Source of the DNA: Bradyrhizobium diazoefficiens
GTDB lineage: Bacteria > Pseudomonadota > Alphaproteobacteria > Rhizobiales > Xanthobacteraceae
Reading direction: 5' to 3'
Length of the DNA stretch: 64,000 bases
NCBI RefSeq assembly: GCF_016599855.1
Contig: NZ_CP067041.1
Span: forward strand, 3,720,001-3,784,000
The translations under genes and the position numbers were made by a program. Shown piece by piece: positions 36,138-43,006 of the stretch (position 1 is the stretch's first letter; every line of letters starts with the position of its first letter). Under the pieces are notes generated by a model. That model made no database searches. It saw nothing but the letters and a program-made list of their open reading frames with translations, and had not been told where the DNA came from.

Positions 36138-36419
36138 ATGGCCCAGACGCTGAAAACGAACCTGACGATCGCGTCGGCGTCGGGATTTCTCGTGTCCACT
36201 GTCTTCATGGCGATCCCGTCGATGCGAGACGGCACCAGCGATTGGTCGGACGTGGAATTTCCAGGCATGGCCGCCGCGTACCTGTTCTGGGGCGCGCTCG
36301 GCTATTCCGTCTTCTGGGGCACGGTCATTGGATGGGCCGTGAACGCGCCGGTCTATAGCCTGCCGGTCTTTGTCCTCGTCAGCGTATTCACAGTGCTGAA
36401 GCGCTTGCAATTGCGGTGA
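36138..36419 (+). CDS. Small two-helix membrane protein
   Basis: 93 residues with membrane segments at about 8-27 and 48-85 (AAYLFWGALGYSVFWGTVIG; LPVFVLVSVFTVLKRL). ATG at 36138. No similarity I recognise. Isolated in a region rich in small genes. Confidence 0.62.
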   Translation: MAQTLKTNLTIASASGFLVSTVFMAIPSMRDGTSDWSDVEFPGMAAAYLFWGALGYSVFWGTVIGWAVNAPVYSLPVFVLVSVFTVLKRLQLR

Positions 36420-36473
36420 CGGCGATGGGCAAAGCGAAGCGAACTCCGGCCATGACGAGATCGGCATGAAGCG

Positions 36474-36755
36474 ATGGCTGCGAGGGCTTGGAAGGACTGC
36501 GTGGGGGGTACTGCGCTTTGCGGAACGGTCGCGTGGCTTGCGCTTACGACAATCTCTCCTCGTGAGCCTGATGCTGCGCATCCGGTACCTTACGCCCACC
36601 GGCACGACGTCCGGTACCTGAGCGAGGACATGAGCCTGGTCCTGCAAATTCTACTTGGCGTAAACTTTACGTTGGTCTTGGTTGCGGCTGGATGCCATTT
36701 CGCGAGCAAGGACGTGGGAGATGGACCTTGGCCAGGCAGGATAGGCGAACCTTAG
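36474..36755 (+). CDS. Possible small membrane protein
   Basis: 93 residues. The second half, VRYLSEDMSLVLQILLGVNF followed by TLVLVAAG, looks like real protein with one membrane helix, but the first 35 residues do not and an alternative ATG at 36465 opens another frame. The gene may be shorter (for example from the ATG in EDMSLV) or frameshifted. Confidence 0.4.
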   Translation: MAARAWKDCVGGTALCGTVAWLALTTISPREPDAAHPVPYAHRHDVRYLSEDMSLVLQILLGVNFTLVLVAAGCHFASKDVGDGPWPGRIGEP

Positions 36756-36844
36756 CCCCTGCTTCCTCGGGCGGGTTAATCAGTGTGAATGCCGGAACCC
36801 TGCGCCGCCAGGATGATGCGCTTTTCAGGTTGAGGGGGCGTTCC

Positions 36845-37042
36845 ATGTTTGATGCCGATACCAGAGCCTTGCTGCGCACCATCCTGGACGCGGTCTGCGG
36901 ACAGATCGACCAGTATCAGACCGCCACGCGGGCTCACGTCGCCGCGCAAATCCTTGCAGCTGCCGGTCGCGAGGGGACGCCTGAAAACATCAGAGAAGCG
37001 GGGTGGCATGCGCTGAAGAGCGCTCCCACGATGTGGCGATAA
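36845..37042 (+). CDS. Conserved small helical protein
   Basis: 65 residues from ATG 36845 (MFDADTRALLRTILDAVCGQ), then a helix with THVAAQILAAA-like character and a basic end. The upstream frame is open but lacks protein character. Small soluble proteins of this pattern are widespread in Bradyrhizobium; function unknown. The preceding bases GAGGGGGCG could serve as ribosome site. Confidence 0.7.
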   Translation: MFDADTRALLRTILDAVCGQIDQYQTATRAHVAAQILAAAGREGTPENIREAGWHALKSAPTMWR

Positions 37043-37121
37043 GCGCCGGCACCAAATCGCGCGTCACCCGAGTCCAGCACTGGCATCGTAAGTGTTACGC
37101 TGGAAGCCGCGCGGATCGTCC

Positions 37122-38171
37122 TCACTCGGTTCCTGCCGGGTAGGCACGGCGCCCCTGCGATCCCGGTAGATCTGGCATCGATCGGTGACTGCGCATCAGG
37201 CTGAGCTTGCGCCCCCAATCAAGGATCGGTGCTTCGATGGTGAAGTGCAGGGCGGCCGCGAGGCCGATGGAGAGCAGGATGGTGGCGATGATGGTCCCGA
37301 CGGTCGATAGGAGCCACAGCCCCGCGAAGCTGGCGATCCATTTCACCACCAGATAATGGACGATATACATCGAGTACGAAATCTTGCCGAGCCATTGCAG
37401 GACTGGTGAGAAGGATCGCCGCTCGATCTCGACAGCGACCACGGCGTGGATCAGCAATCCTGCGCCAAGACCATAGGTCAGGACGCGTGCGAATTGCGGT
37501 TGGGTCGTTCCATGCACGAAAATCCAGTACCAGCCGGCCACGAACAGGCTAGCGGCAACGGCTGGAATGCGGCGCGAAAAGTGCAATCGTCCGCTTCTCT
37601 GGAGATAGGCGATGCCAACGCCGGCACCGAATTCCAGCACCAGCGGATGGAAGTAGATACCAAGCTCCAGGCCGAAGACGAGAGCAAGGACGACCAGACC
37701 GAATCCGGCGAACAGCATCTCGAACAGCCGGCTCGGCTTGATCGCGAGGAGGACCGCAACGGCGGCATAGAAGTGCAGCTCGAAAGCCAGCGACCATGCT
37801 GGTGCGAGGTACCAGTTCGGATATGTCCATGCGAAGACGGTTCCGAGGTCGAGCGCGGGGCGCTCGCCCGGCGACAGCGCGATCCAGGAAGAGCTGACGA
37901 ACGCCGCCAGCAACACAAGCCAGTAGACGGGAAACAGTCGAACGGCTCGTCTGAAAACGAAATCCAACGGGTTGGGCTGGGTCGCGGCCGTGGCTGCGAT
38001 GATGAAGCCGGAGATGACGAAGAAGAGGTCGACGCCGCTCGCAAGAATGGTCAGCGCGCCTTCGGCAAGCCGCGGTCCGACCATATCGGGTCGCGCGCTT
38101 ACTGCGTGTCCGCAGACCACAGACAGCGCAGCAACGCCGCGCATTGCCTGTACACCCGCGAAGATCCGCAC
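37122..38171 (-). CDS. Acyltransferase family 3 membrane protein (OafA/YrhL type)
   Basis: 349 residues with about ten membrane helices. It opens VQAMRGVAALSVVCGHAVSA, which contains the R-x(10)-H pattern of acyltransferase-3 proteins, followed by GVDLFFVISGFII and FRRAVRLFPVYWL. ISYSMYIVHYLVVKW near residue 275 is the typical late helix. Such enzymes add acetyl or other acyl groups to surface sugars at the inner membrane. The target sugar is unknown. Confidence 0.9.
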   Translation of the reverse strand: MRIFAGVQAMRGVAALSVVCGHAVSARPDMVGPRLAEGALTILASGVDLFFVISGFIIAATAATQPNPLDFVFRRAVRLFPVYWLVLLAAFVSSSWIALSPGERPALDLGTVFAWTYPNWYLAPAWSLAFELHFYAAVAVLLAIKPSRLFEMLFAGFGLVVLALVFGLELGIYFHPLVLEFGAGVGIAYLQRSGRLHFSRRIPAVAASLFVAGWYWIFVHGTTQPQFARVLTYGLGAGLLIHAVVAVEIERRSFSPVLQWLGKISYSMYIVHYLVVKWIASFAGLWLLSTVGTIIATILLSIGLAAALHFTIEAPILDWGRKLSLMRSHRSMPDLPGSQGRRAYPAGTE

Positions 38172-38275
38172 AACGGCCCGCCACGCTCATTCCAAGTCGA
38201 GTGCAATCTAGGCGGGAAACACGTTAACGAACAGTTGCGTCGGCCTGCATGGTTTGAGACGTCCGATCTACGCAG

Positions 38276-38452
38276 TCAGGAAATCCCTTTCGGCAGGTCC
38301 CATTCGGGCTTGGGCTCGAACGGCTCCGACTTGAGCTGCCTTCGATAGTCCCGCGCCGCCTTGAGGAGGCTCTGCTTGACCTCCTCATCTGCGGTTTGTG
38401 CGGCGAGCGCTTCGGCGCGGTCGGCCTGGTGCTCGAGGGACTCTCTTGTCAT
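38276..38452 (-). CDS. Small protein coupled to the DUF3072 gene
   Basis: 58 residues from ATG 38452 (MTRESLEHQADRAEALAAQT), charged and helical, ending EPFEPKPEWDLPKGIS. The ATG overlaps the stop codon of the DUF3072 gene in ATGA, so translation is coupled and the gene shares that gene's EcfG and LexA-type control region. Function unknown. Confidence 0.75.
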   Translation of the reverse strand: MTRESLEHQADRAEALAAQTADEEVKQSLLKAARDYRRQLKSEPFEPKPEWDLPKGIS

Positions 38453-38667
38453 GTACGGCCAACTCTCCGGCCTGAGGGGTGTTCCAGACCCGCTTCGTGC
38501 TTCAACTTGTCGATCAGCTCCGACGCCTCGGCCTTGGTCAGCTCTTTCTTCGGAACGGGTTTGTGGGCCTGCTCGGCGAGCGTATTGAGATAGGACTCCT
38601 GGGCGCCCGTCATTGGGTCGTCTCCGGAGACCCAGTCCTTCGGGTCTTTCTGTGTGTTGTCAGCCAT
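38449..38667 (-). CDS. DUF3072 domain protein
   Basis: 72 residues. The phrase DWVSGDDPMTGAQESYLNTL and the basic helix KKELTKAEASELIDKLKHEA match DUF3072, a small domain of unknown function. The upstream region has a perfect EcfG promoter at 38689-38713 overlapping a GTTC-N7-GTTC direct repeat, so this looks like a stress gene. It overlaps the next gene by four bases. Confidence 0.85.
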   Translation of the reverse strand: MADNTQKDPKDWVSGDDPMTGAQESYLNTLAEQAHKPVPKKELTKAEASELIDKLKHEAGLEHPSGRRVGRT

Positions 38668-38688
38668 GACAAATCTCCTTTTCCGATC

Positions 38689-38713
38689 AACGCCGGACGC
38701 GACGCATTGTTCC
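38689..38713 (-). promoter_or_regulatory. EcfG-type promoter of the DUF3072 operon (perfect match)
   Basis: Minus strand: GGAAC (38713-38709), 16-base spacer, CGTT (38692-38689), ending 21 bases before the ATG at 38667. Confidence 0.8.
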
Positions 38714-38723
38714 TATTTTGTTC
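38709..38723. promoter_or_regulatory. LexA-type direct repeat GTTC-N7-GTTC
   Basis: GTTC at 38709-38712, seven bases (CTATTTT), GTTC at 38720-38723. This is the alphaproteobacterial SOS box layout. It overlaps the -35 of the EcfG promoter, so LexA, if it binds, would block that promoter. Confidence 0.5.
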
Positions 38724-38814
38724 CTGCGCGCGCTGCCTCGTAGTCGCGATCGGCTTCACGGTCGCCGTATGAGGCGTTGAAGCGACATGTTCTGGTAGCG
38801 CCAATCACAGGCGC

Positions 38815-38851
38815 GAAAAAACCGCCCCCGACATGGCCGGGAGCGGTTTTC
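38815..38851 (-). terminator. Intrinsic terminator after the CsbD-like gene
   Basis: On the minus strand AAAACCGCTCCC and GGGGGCGGTTTT pair around a short loop, followed by TTTTTT. It starts 12 bases after the stop codon at 38863. Confidence 0.85.
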
Positions 38852-38862
38852 GAAAAGCGGAT

Positions 38863-39039
38863 TTAATGACCAGTACCGGGCTTCGTCGTCTTCGGCGGCT
38901 TGCCGTCTTCGACACGGCCTTCGTTTCGGAGGTCGCGACCTTCCTGGGCCTTCCTCTGGCTCTCGGCGGACTTGCCGTGCTCGTTCATCTCTTCCTTGAT
39001 GTAGCCACCGGCTTCCTTGGCCTTGCCTTTTACACTCAT
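38863..39039 (-). CDS. CsbD-like small stress protein
   Basis: 58 residues from ATG 39039, chosen because AAGGAG lies six bases upstream (an ATG at 39045 is too close). MSVKGKAKEAGGYIKEEM resembles the start of CsbD-family stress proteins, and the tail LRNEGRVEDGKPPKTTKPG is typical of a small hydrophilic relative. A perfect EcfG promoter precedes it and a terminator follows, giving a complete stress unit. Confidence 0.72.
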   Translation of the reverse strand: MSVKGKAKEAGGYIKEEMNEHGKSAESQRKAQEGRDLRNEGRVEDGKPPKTTKPGTGH

Positions 39040-39066
39040 GATCATCTCCTTGTCAGGAGACGAGTT

Positions 39067-39091
39067 AACGCGCGTGAGAATTGACCGTTCC
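39067..39091 (-). promoter_or_regulatory. EcfG-type promoter of the CsbD-like gene (perfect match)
   Basis: Minus strand: GGAAC (39091-39087), 16-base spacer, CGTT (39070-39067), 27 bases before the ATG at 39039. Confidence 0.8.
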
Positions 39092-39104
39092 GAAAACGGG
39101 CAGG

Positions 39105-39524
39105 TTACGCCGCGATCCGTTGCTCGACGGGCGCGGTCAGCTGCTTGAGCACTTCGGCATGCTCGAGATCGGGAACCGCGATCGCCGTGTGGCTGTAGCT
39201 CGCGTGCGTGCGAGATTTCGCGATTCCGTCCAGGATCGCTTTGCCCTTGATGACGTGGAGGCCCATGCCGTCTCCGGACGGGAAGATCGCCAGCACCACG
39301 TCATAGGCGCCGATGACGGCTCTGAGCGCCTCGGCCTTGTCCTCGGCGACATCGACAAACACTCGAACATCGGCTGCGAGTTCACGCAGCTCGTCAAAAT
39401 CCAGCACTGTGGGATACTCCAACGCAACGATACTGATGAGAGGAGAGTGGCGGCGTTGGGTTACCAGAGTCTGAACAATGTCTATCAAGTCGCAAGTTTC
39501 ACGACGTGGTGACTTGTTACGCAC
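39105..39524 (-). CDS. Conserved hypothetical protein
   Basis: 139 residues, soluble, alpha/beta composition (VFVDVAEDKAEALRAVIGAYD, LAIFPSGDGMGLHVIKGKAI). Start uncertain; ATG 39524 is the first available. It ends before the CsbD-like promoter. No domain recognised. Confidence 0.6.
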   Translation of the reverse strand: MRNKSPRRETCDLIDIVQTLVTQRRHSPLISIVALEYPTVLDFDELRELAADVRVFVDVAEDKAEALRAVIGAYDVVLAIFPSGDGMGLHVIKGKAILDGIAKSRTHASYSHTAIAVPDLEHAEVLKQLTAPVEQRIAA

Positions 39525-39668
39525 GGCTCTCGGATATGAGGAAAAACTGGCGCAGCTTGCCTGCGGCGCATCCTTGGAGACGCCCGCCTGTGGCGGGCCC
39601 TCAGGATGAGCTCGGGATGTGGCGAGATGAGAAGCGATGCGTTCGAAGCTGCGTCCCTTCAGCCCAAA

Positions 39669-39854
39669 TCACTTCGCGTAGCCTTGGGACCGGAGCCAGG
39701 CGATCTTGCGGTCACCGTTGATCCAGTCGTCGGCATCTGCCTTGCTGGTAAATCCAGTGATTTGACGCTGCTCGTGGTCGGGGTAATCAGCCAGTATTTT
39801 CCATTCGCTGTCTGAAATCCGCGCGGTTTTGAAGGTCACTTTTGTTTTAGCCAT
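39669..39854 (-). CDS. Conserved small hypothetical protein
   Basis: 61 residues (MAKTKVTFKTARISDSEWKI), soluble, ending with ITGFTSKADADDWINGD and a short basic tail. The pattern with a terminal F-x-S-x-x-D-A-x-x-W-I is seen in small conserved rhizobial proteins of unknown function. No signal peptide. Confidence 0.7.
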   Translation of the reverse strand: MAKTKVTFKTARISDSEWKILADYPDHEQRQITGFTSKADADDWINGDRKIAWLRSQGYAK

Positions 39855-40195
39855 GCCGCACTATGCAGGAGATGGCCTGAAAAGGGAACTGCATTGCGGC
39901 GACGGGAGCGTCGTGCAGTCTTGAACCGACCGCGCGTCCCGCCGCCTACATCCTCGCGCCACCGCGCGGCCGGCTTCAGCCGGCGGCGTGGCGCTGCCGA
40001 TCACCCGCTGCGTCCGGCGGAAACATTGCGGAACTTAGGTCGAACTGCTGCTTGCGTTTTCGGCCTCAATGGGTTCTAAGCCCGGCTGCTTCGTGGCCGA
40101 TCGCCATGGACCGACCCGCGGCCCGCGTAGTTTTGCCGCTTCCCGGACAAAGCTCCATCGCAGCTCGCGCGCCCCAATTCAGAGGAATTTTTGAC
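39855..40195. other. Gene-free stretch upstream of HU
   Basis: 341 bases between the divergent small gene and the HU gene. A GGAAC occurs at 40034 but no CGTT lies at the EcfG distance. No open frame has protein character. The HU promoter is not evident. Confidence 0.45.
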
Positions 40196-40492
40196 ATGGC
40201 GAAGATGACCAAGAACCAATTGATCGATGCAATTGCGGAAGGCACGCAGCTGTCGAAGAACGACGTGAAATCGGTTATCGAGTACATGGCAACGGTCGGC
40301 TACAAGGAGCTCAACGAATCCGGTGAATTCGTTATTCCGGGTTTCGTGAAGATGTCTGTCGTCAACAAGCCCGCGACGGAAGCCCGCATGGGCGTCAACC
40401 CCTTCACCAAGGAGCCGATGCAGTTCGCGGCGAAGCCGGCGAGCAAGTCGGTCAAGGCCTCGCCGCTGAAGGTCGCCAAGGACGCCGTCTGA
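40196..40492 (+). CDS. HU family DNA-binding protein
   Basis: 98 residues from ATG 40196, preceded by AGAGGAA. MAKMTKNQLIDAIAEGTQLS and the beta-arm PGFVKMSVVNKPATEARMGV match the HU/IHF fold; the DNA-contact RMGxNP motif is present (RMGVNP). The C-terminal lysine tail PASKSVKASPLKVAKDAV is longer than in E. coli HU. It bends and compacts DNA. Confidence 0.9.
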   Translation: MAKMTKNQLIDAIAEGTQLSKNDVKSVIEYMATVGYKELNESGEFVIPGFVKMSVVNKPATEARMGVNPFTKEPMQFAAKPASKSVKASPLKVAKDAV

Positions 40493-40598
40493 TCCAGCCG
40501 TCGTGCATCGTCTGCGGCCGCAGCGGCGCGCAGACGGGCACACTTTCGCCGGGCGCTCTCTGCGGCTTGCGGCAATAGGGGCAGACGGCGAGCCCCAT
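40452..40598 (-). CDS. Possible small zinc-binding protein antisense to HU tail
   Basis: 48 residues from ATG 40598 with AAGGAA five bases upstream: MGLAVCPYCRKPQRAPGESV, then another Cys. The C-x-x-C near the start and VCAPLRPQTMHDGWI suggest a small zinc ribbon. The last third runs antisense through the end of the HU gene, so this may be chance. Confidence 0.3.
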   Translation of the reverse strand: MGLAVCPYCRKPQRAPGESVPVCAPLRPQTMHDGWIRRRPWRPSAARP

Positions 40599-40860
40599 CG
40601 GATTTCCTTCCACAGAACTCGCAACTCATCGCTGGCTTCCCAAAGAAAAACCCCGCGCTTGCGCACAGGGCTCTCTTGCTGACGGTGTTGGGATTTCAGC
40701 GCCTGGCCGTCAGCCGTGCACCTAGCGTAAGGTTGAAAATCCAAAAAGCAACCGCGCCGCGCCGCGATGGTCCAATGGACGTGAACGGGAAATTTTTCGA
40801 GAGGGCTGGACTTTATGTTCTCATTTTGTTCTAGTTGGTCATCCGCTTTGGAGGTGAGTC
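40493..40860. other. Intergenic stretch with LexA-type box
   Basis: Apart from the doubtful minus-strand frame at 40452-40598, the only recognisable element is the direct repeat at 40817-40831, 29 bases before the ATG of the next gene. Confidence 0.5.
40817..40831. promoter_or_regulatory. LexA-type direct repeat GTTC-N7-GTTC
   Basis: GTTC (40817-40820), TCATTTT, GTTC (40828-40831). The extended sequence TGTTCTCATTTTGTTCT is close to SOS boxes of rhizobial DNA-repair genes. It lies in the expected promoter zone of the small gene at 40861. Confidence 0.65.
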
Positions 40861-41001
40861 ATGACCGTCGAGAAACAGCGCGAAGTGATCCGGCTCTGGA
40901 ATCAGCTCCGGAAGGTCGAGGGCCCCGCCGCAGAAGAGCTCCGCATCCAGATCCTGGAATGCTTTTCGGAGAAGGGCGGCGCGAAGCGCGCGGCGGCCTG
41001 A
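40861..41001 (+). CDS. 46-residue protein, probably SOS-controlled
   Basis: ATG 40861 with GGAGGTGA seven bases upstream. The product (MTVEKQREVIRLWNQLRKVE, then a helix ending ECFSEKGGAKRAAA) is a small amphipathic helical protein with no signal peptide. The LexA-type box at 40817-40831 suggests induction by DNA damage. Function unknown. Confidence 0.72.
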   Translation: MTVEKQREVIRLWNQLRKVEGPAAEELRIQILECFSEKGGAKRAAA

Positions 41002-41303
41002 GCGCTTTCGCTTTGTAGCAACGTCAATCCGATGGGAGGCGGTTCGCTTCATCGATCGTTAGGAAAGGCTTCGCGCTCATTTTGACGAATCCGATTCGTT
41101 CTTCGAGAACGAAATGGAGTCAATTGCAGAACAACTCGGACACCGCAGCCTCGGTGGTCGTGTGCGCAATCTCCTAACGAAAGCTTGCGCGGATCGCGAT
41201 AACGCTATTCGGTTAGGTTAAAAGCCCAATCGCGTTGCGCTCGCCGCGTGTTGGGATAGGTCTGGCAAAGACAACAAGAAAACCGTTTTTGCCAAGAACC
41301 ATT
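41002..41303. other. Intergenic stretch with a palindrome and a possible decayed frame
   Basis: A perfect 8+3+8 palindrome TTCGTTCTTCGAGAACGAA spans 41095-41113. An open stretch from about 41064 to 41221 encodes FFENEMESIAEQLGHRSLGG and more protein-like sequence, but only the ATG at 41114 could start it (35 residues), so it may be a gene remnant. Confidence 0.35.
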
Positions 41304-41501
41304 ATGATCCCGCTTTTAGAACCGTCGTTTTATCAGGGCGACCGCCACACCTATCGCCGCGTCGCTGTCGTCGGCACGCTGTTCTGTCTCGCTTTCGTGG
41401 TGATCAGCTCTTCGCTGCGGCCGCTGCCTGAAGACACGCACGTCGCGGTCAAGGCCGACCGGCTGGTGCGCACTGCAAGCCAGACGCCGCTGGCGAACTA
41501 A
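41304..41501 (+). CDS. Small single-helix membrane protein
   Basis: 65 residues from ATG 41304 (MIPLLEPSFYQGDRHTYRRV), one membrane helix at about 22-38 (VGTLFCLAFVVISSSL), then a polar end RLVRTASQTPLAN. This short pattern is conserved among Bradyrhizobium-like genomes to my knowledge. Function unknown. Confidence 0.72.
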   Translation: MIPLLEPSFYQGDRHTYRRVAVVGTLFCLAFVVISSSLRPLPEDTHVAVKADRLVRTASQTPLAN

Positions 41502-41510
41502 CCACCCGAG

Positions 41511-41636
41511 CTAGCGCTTGCCGCGATAGACTTCATCGTCGGCGGACTCCTGCGAGCATGCGACGCCGCTTGTCGCAAGCGCCACGAAGCCGGCATAGCC
41601 GGACAAATTGAGCAAGACTTCGAGCCAGACGGGCAT
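41511..41636 (-). CDS. 41-residue membrane-anchored peptide, general stress gene
   Basis: ATG 41636, product MPVWLEVLLNLSGYAGFVAL then a Cys-containing acidic-basic tail. GAAGAGG-type ribosome site. A perfect EcfG promoter at 41670-41694 ends 33 bases before the ATG. It is convergent with the small membrane gene at 41304-41501 with nine bases between. Too short for most gene finders. Confidence 0.75.
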   Translation of the reverse strand: MPVWLEVLLNLSGYAGFVALATSGVACSQESADDEVYRGKR

Positions 41637-41669
41637 GGCGAGCCTCTTCTCTTCCGGGAAGACGACCTC

Positions 41670-41694
41670 AACGTGCGCGTGCGGCGGTTGTTCC
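41670..41694 (-). promoter_or_regulatory. EcfG-type promoter of the 41-residue gene (perfect match)
   Basis: Minus strand: GGAAC (41694-41690), 16-base spacer, CGTT (41673-41670). Confidence 0.8.
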
Positions 41695-41708
41695 CGAGAG
41701 CCGTCGGT

Positions 41709-41939
41709 TCAGAGCGGCGATGTGGGGTCGAACCGCCGGCCCAGCGTTGCAATCGATTCCGGCGAGGGCGAGTCCTTGAGGAACTCCGCAATGGCGCGGG
41801 CGAGCTCGCCGTCGCTCATCGGCGTCGGCGGCGGGCGCAGAGCGCCGACCCCGAAACTGCGGACGATCTCGTCGTAATGCTGCGCGTTGCTTCTGGGAAC
41901 AAGTCTGCGGATGCGGGTCAGCAAAGCGGATATCGGCAA
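41709..41939 (-). CDS. Small conserved hypothetical protein with TTG start
   Basis: 76 residues if begun at TTG 41939, which has GAGGAGGAG just upstream; the frame also allows ATG 42023 but the extra residues lack protein character. The sequence LTRIRRLVPRSNAQHYDEIV and SDGELARAIAEFLKDSPSPE is helical and charged. It ends 15 bases before the EcfG promoter of the next gene, same strand. Function unknown. Confidence 0.55.
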   Translation of the reverse strand: MPISALLTRIRRLVPRSNAQHYDEIVRSFGVGALRPPPTPMSDGELARAIAEFLKDSPSPESIATLGRRFDPTSPL

Positions 41940-42002
41940 ATTTCTCCTCCTCGATCTCCGCCCCGCTGACAGCGATGCAGGTCTGCCGCCATTCTGACTT
42001 GA

Positions 42003-42042
42003 AACTGAAAACCCCGCCAGCACCGCGGAGATGCTGACGGGG
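42003..42042 (-). terminator. Minus-strand terminator-like hairpin
   Basis: On the minus strand CCCCGTCAGCA and TGCTGGCGGGG pair with one mismatch around a nine-base loop and are followed by TTTT-CAG-TTT. It lies 63 bases upstream of the TTG-start gene, where no upstream minus-strand gene is visible, so it may end an unannotated small RNA or attenuate that gene. Confidence 0.5.
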
Positions 42043-42161
42043 CTTCGTGCTGTCGCCTCGACCCGGATGGCGGAGGCTCGAGCACTTGCAAGTCCAATCC
42101 ACGCTTCCCGAGATTGTTCCCCTCGCGGCGATTTTTCTGTACGGCGCGGTTCCGCCAGACG

Positions 42162-42186
42162 CGAACCATTGCGGACGGTCGGCGTT
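42162..42186 (+). promoter_or_regulatory. EcfG-like promoter, one mismatch
   Basis: CGAAC at 42162-42166, 16-base spacer, CGTT at 42183-42186, 28 bases before ATG 42215. The first base differs from consensus. Confidence 0.4.
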
Positions 42187-42214
42187 GTCTCCGCGACATG
42201 AGAAGGAGGAGATC

Positions 42215-42505
42215 ATGAGGAAGACACTCGCAGTTCTCGCGACAGTGGCTGCCGTCGGCGTGACCGCGGTAGCGGCACCTGCGCAGGCGCGCGGCATCGG
42301 CCCTGGCCTGGCATTCGGTCTGGCCGCCGGTGCGCTCACCGTCGGCGCCATCGCCGCGTCCCACCCGTACGGCTACGGCTATTACGGTCCGGGCTACGCT
42401 TATTACGGCGGCCCCGCCTATTATGATTACGGCCCCGGCCCGTATGCCTATTACGGTGGACCGTATTACCGGCACCGCCACCACTACTACTACCGTCACT
42501 GGTAA
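42215..42505 (+). CDS. Secreted Gly/Tyr/His-rich small protein
   Basis: 96 residues; GAAGGAGGA lies before ATG 42215. Signal peptide about 1-26 (VAAPAQA-RG). After a hydrophobic GPGLAFGLAAGALTVGAIAA segment the rest is repeats of YGYYGPGYAYYGG type and ends RHRHHYYYRHW. Such proteins are common in rhizobial envelopes, possibly binding metal through histidines. A terminator follows. Confidence 0.85.
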   Translation: MRKTLAVLATVAAVGVTAVAAPAQARGIGPGLAFGLAAGALTVGAIAASHPYGYGYYGPGYAYYGGPAYYDYGPGPYAYYGGPYYRHRHHYYYRHW

Positions 42506-42519
42506 CGGCTGACGAATCG

Positions 42520-42549
42520 AAAAGCCCGGAGCGGCGCTTCGGGCTTTTT
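42520..42549. terminator. Bidirectional intrinsic terminator
   Basis: AAAAGCCCG (42520-42528) pairs with CGGGCTTTT (42540-42548) and is followed by T residues; in the other direction there is also a T-run. It separates the convergent genes at 42215 and 42575. Confidence 0.85.
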
Positions 42550-42574
42550 CGTACGCATATTCTTATGCAATCTC

Positions 42575-42739
42575 CTACGGCCAGAGCGAGGGCCGTTCCA
42601 CCTTGCGGGCGTTCTCGAGCGTCGACACGAAATACTCTTCGCGCTCGCGCTTGAATTTTTCTTGCGTGGCACGGAAAGCGGCGATACGGGCGGCGATCTC
42701 CTCGCGTTCGCGGATCTTGCGTTGTTCGTCTTCGGTCAT
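42575..42739 (-). CDS. 54-residue charged helical protein
   Basis: ATG 42739 (MTEDEQRKIREREEIAARIA), with EYFVSTLENARKVERP near the end, stop at 42575. It is a single long charged helix, probably a coiled coil. Below the length limit of most gene finders but composition and terminator position support it. Function unknown. Confidence 0.7.
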   Translation of the reverse strand: MTEDEQRKIREREEIAARIAAFRATQEKFKREREEYFVSTLENARKVERPSLWP

Positions 42740-43006
42740 GTCAAATCCCCACTACACCTGAGCATGTGTACTGCTGAACTCAAGCACTGCCGCCGCAATC
42801 ACGTTGAGTCGCGTCAATACATGCATTGGCGCTTCCGATTGGGGCGTCAATGGGGAGGAGGCATTGCAGGATTGTGATAAGCGAAGGTCAAAGAAAACTG
42901 CCGCTCAATTGCCGCTCGCGACTTGCGCGGCGGTGGATAAGAGCGTCAACGATCTTGTCGTTTGCACATGCTGCAGCTGGCGCGACCACACATCGGGAGG
43001 CGAGGA

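Noticed and set aside
40034..40060. GGAAC upstream of HU as an EcfG promoter
   Set aside because: The nearest CGTT is 20 bases away, outside the 16-17 base spacing.
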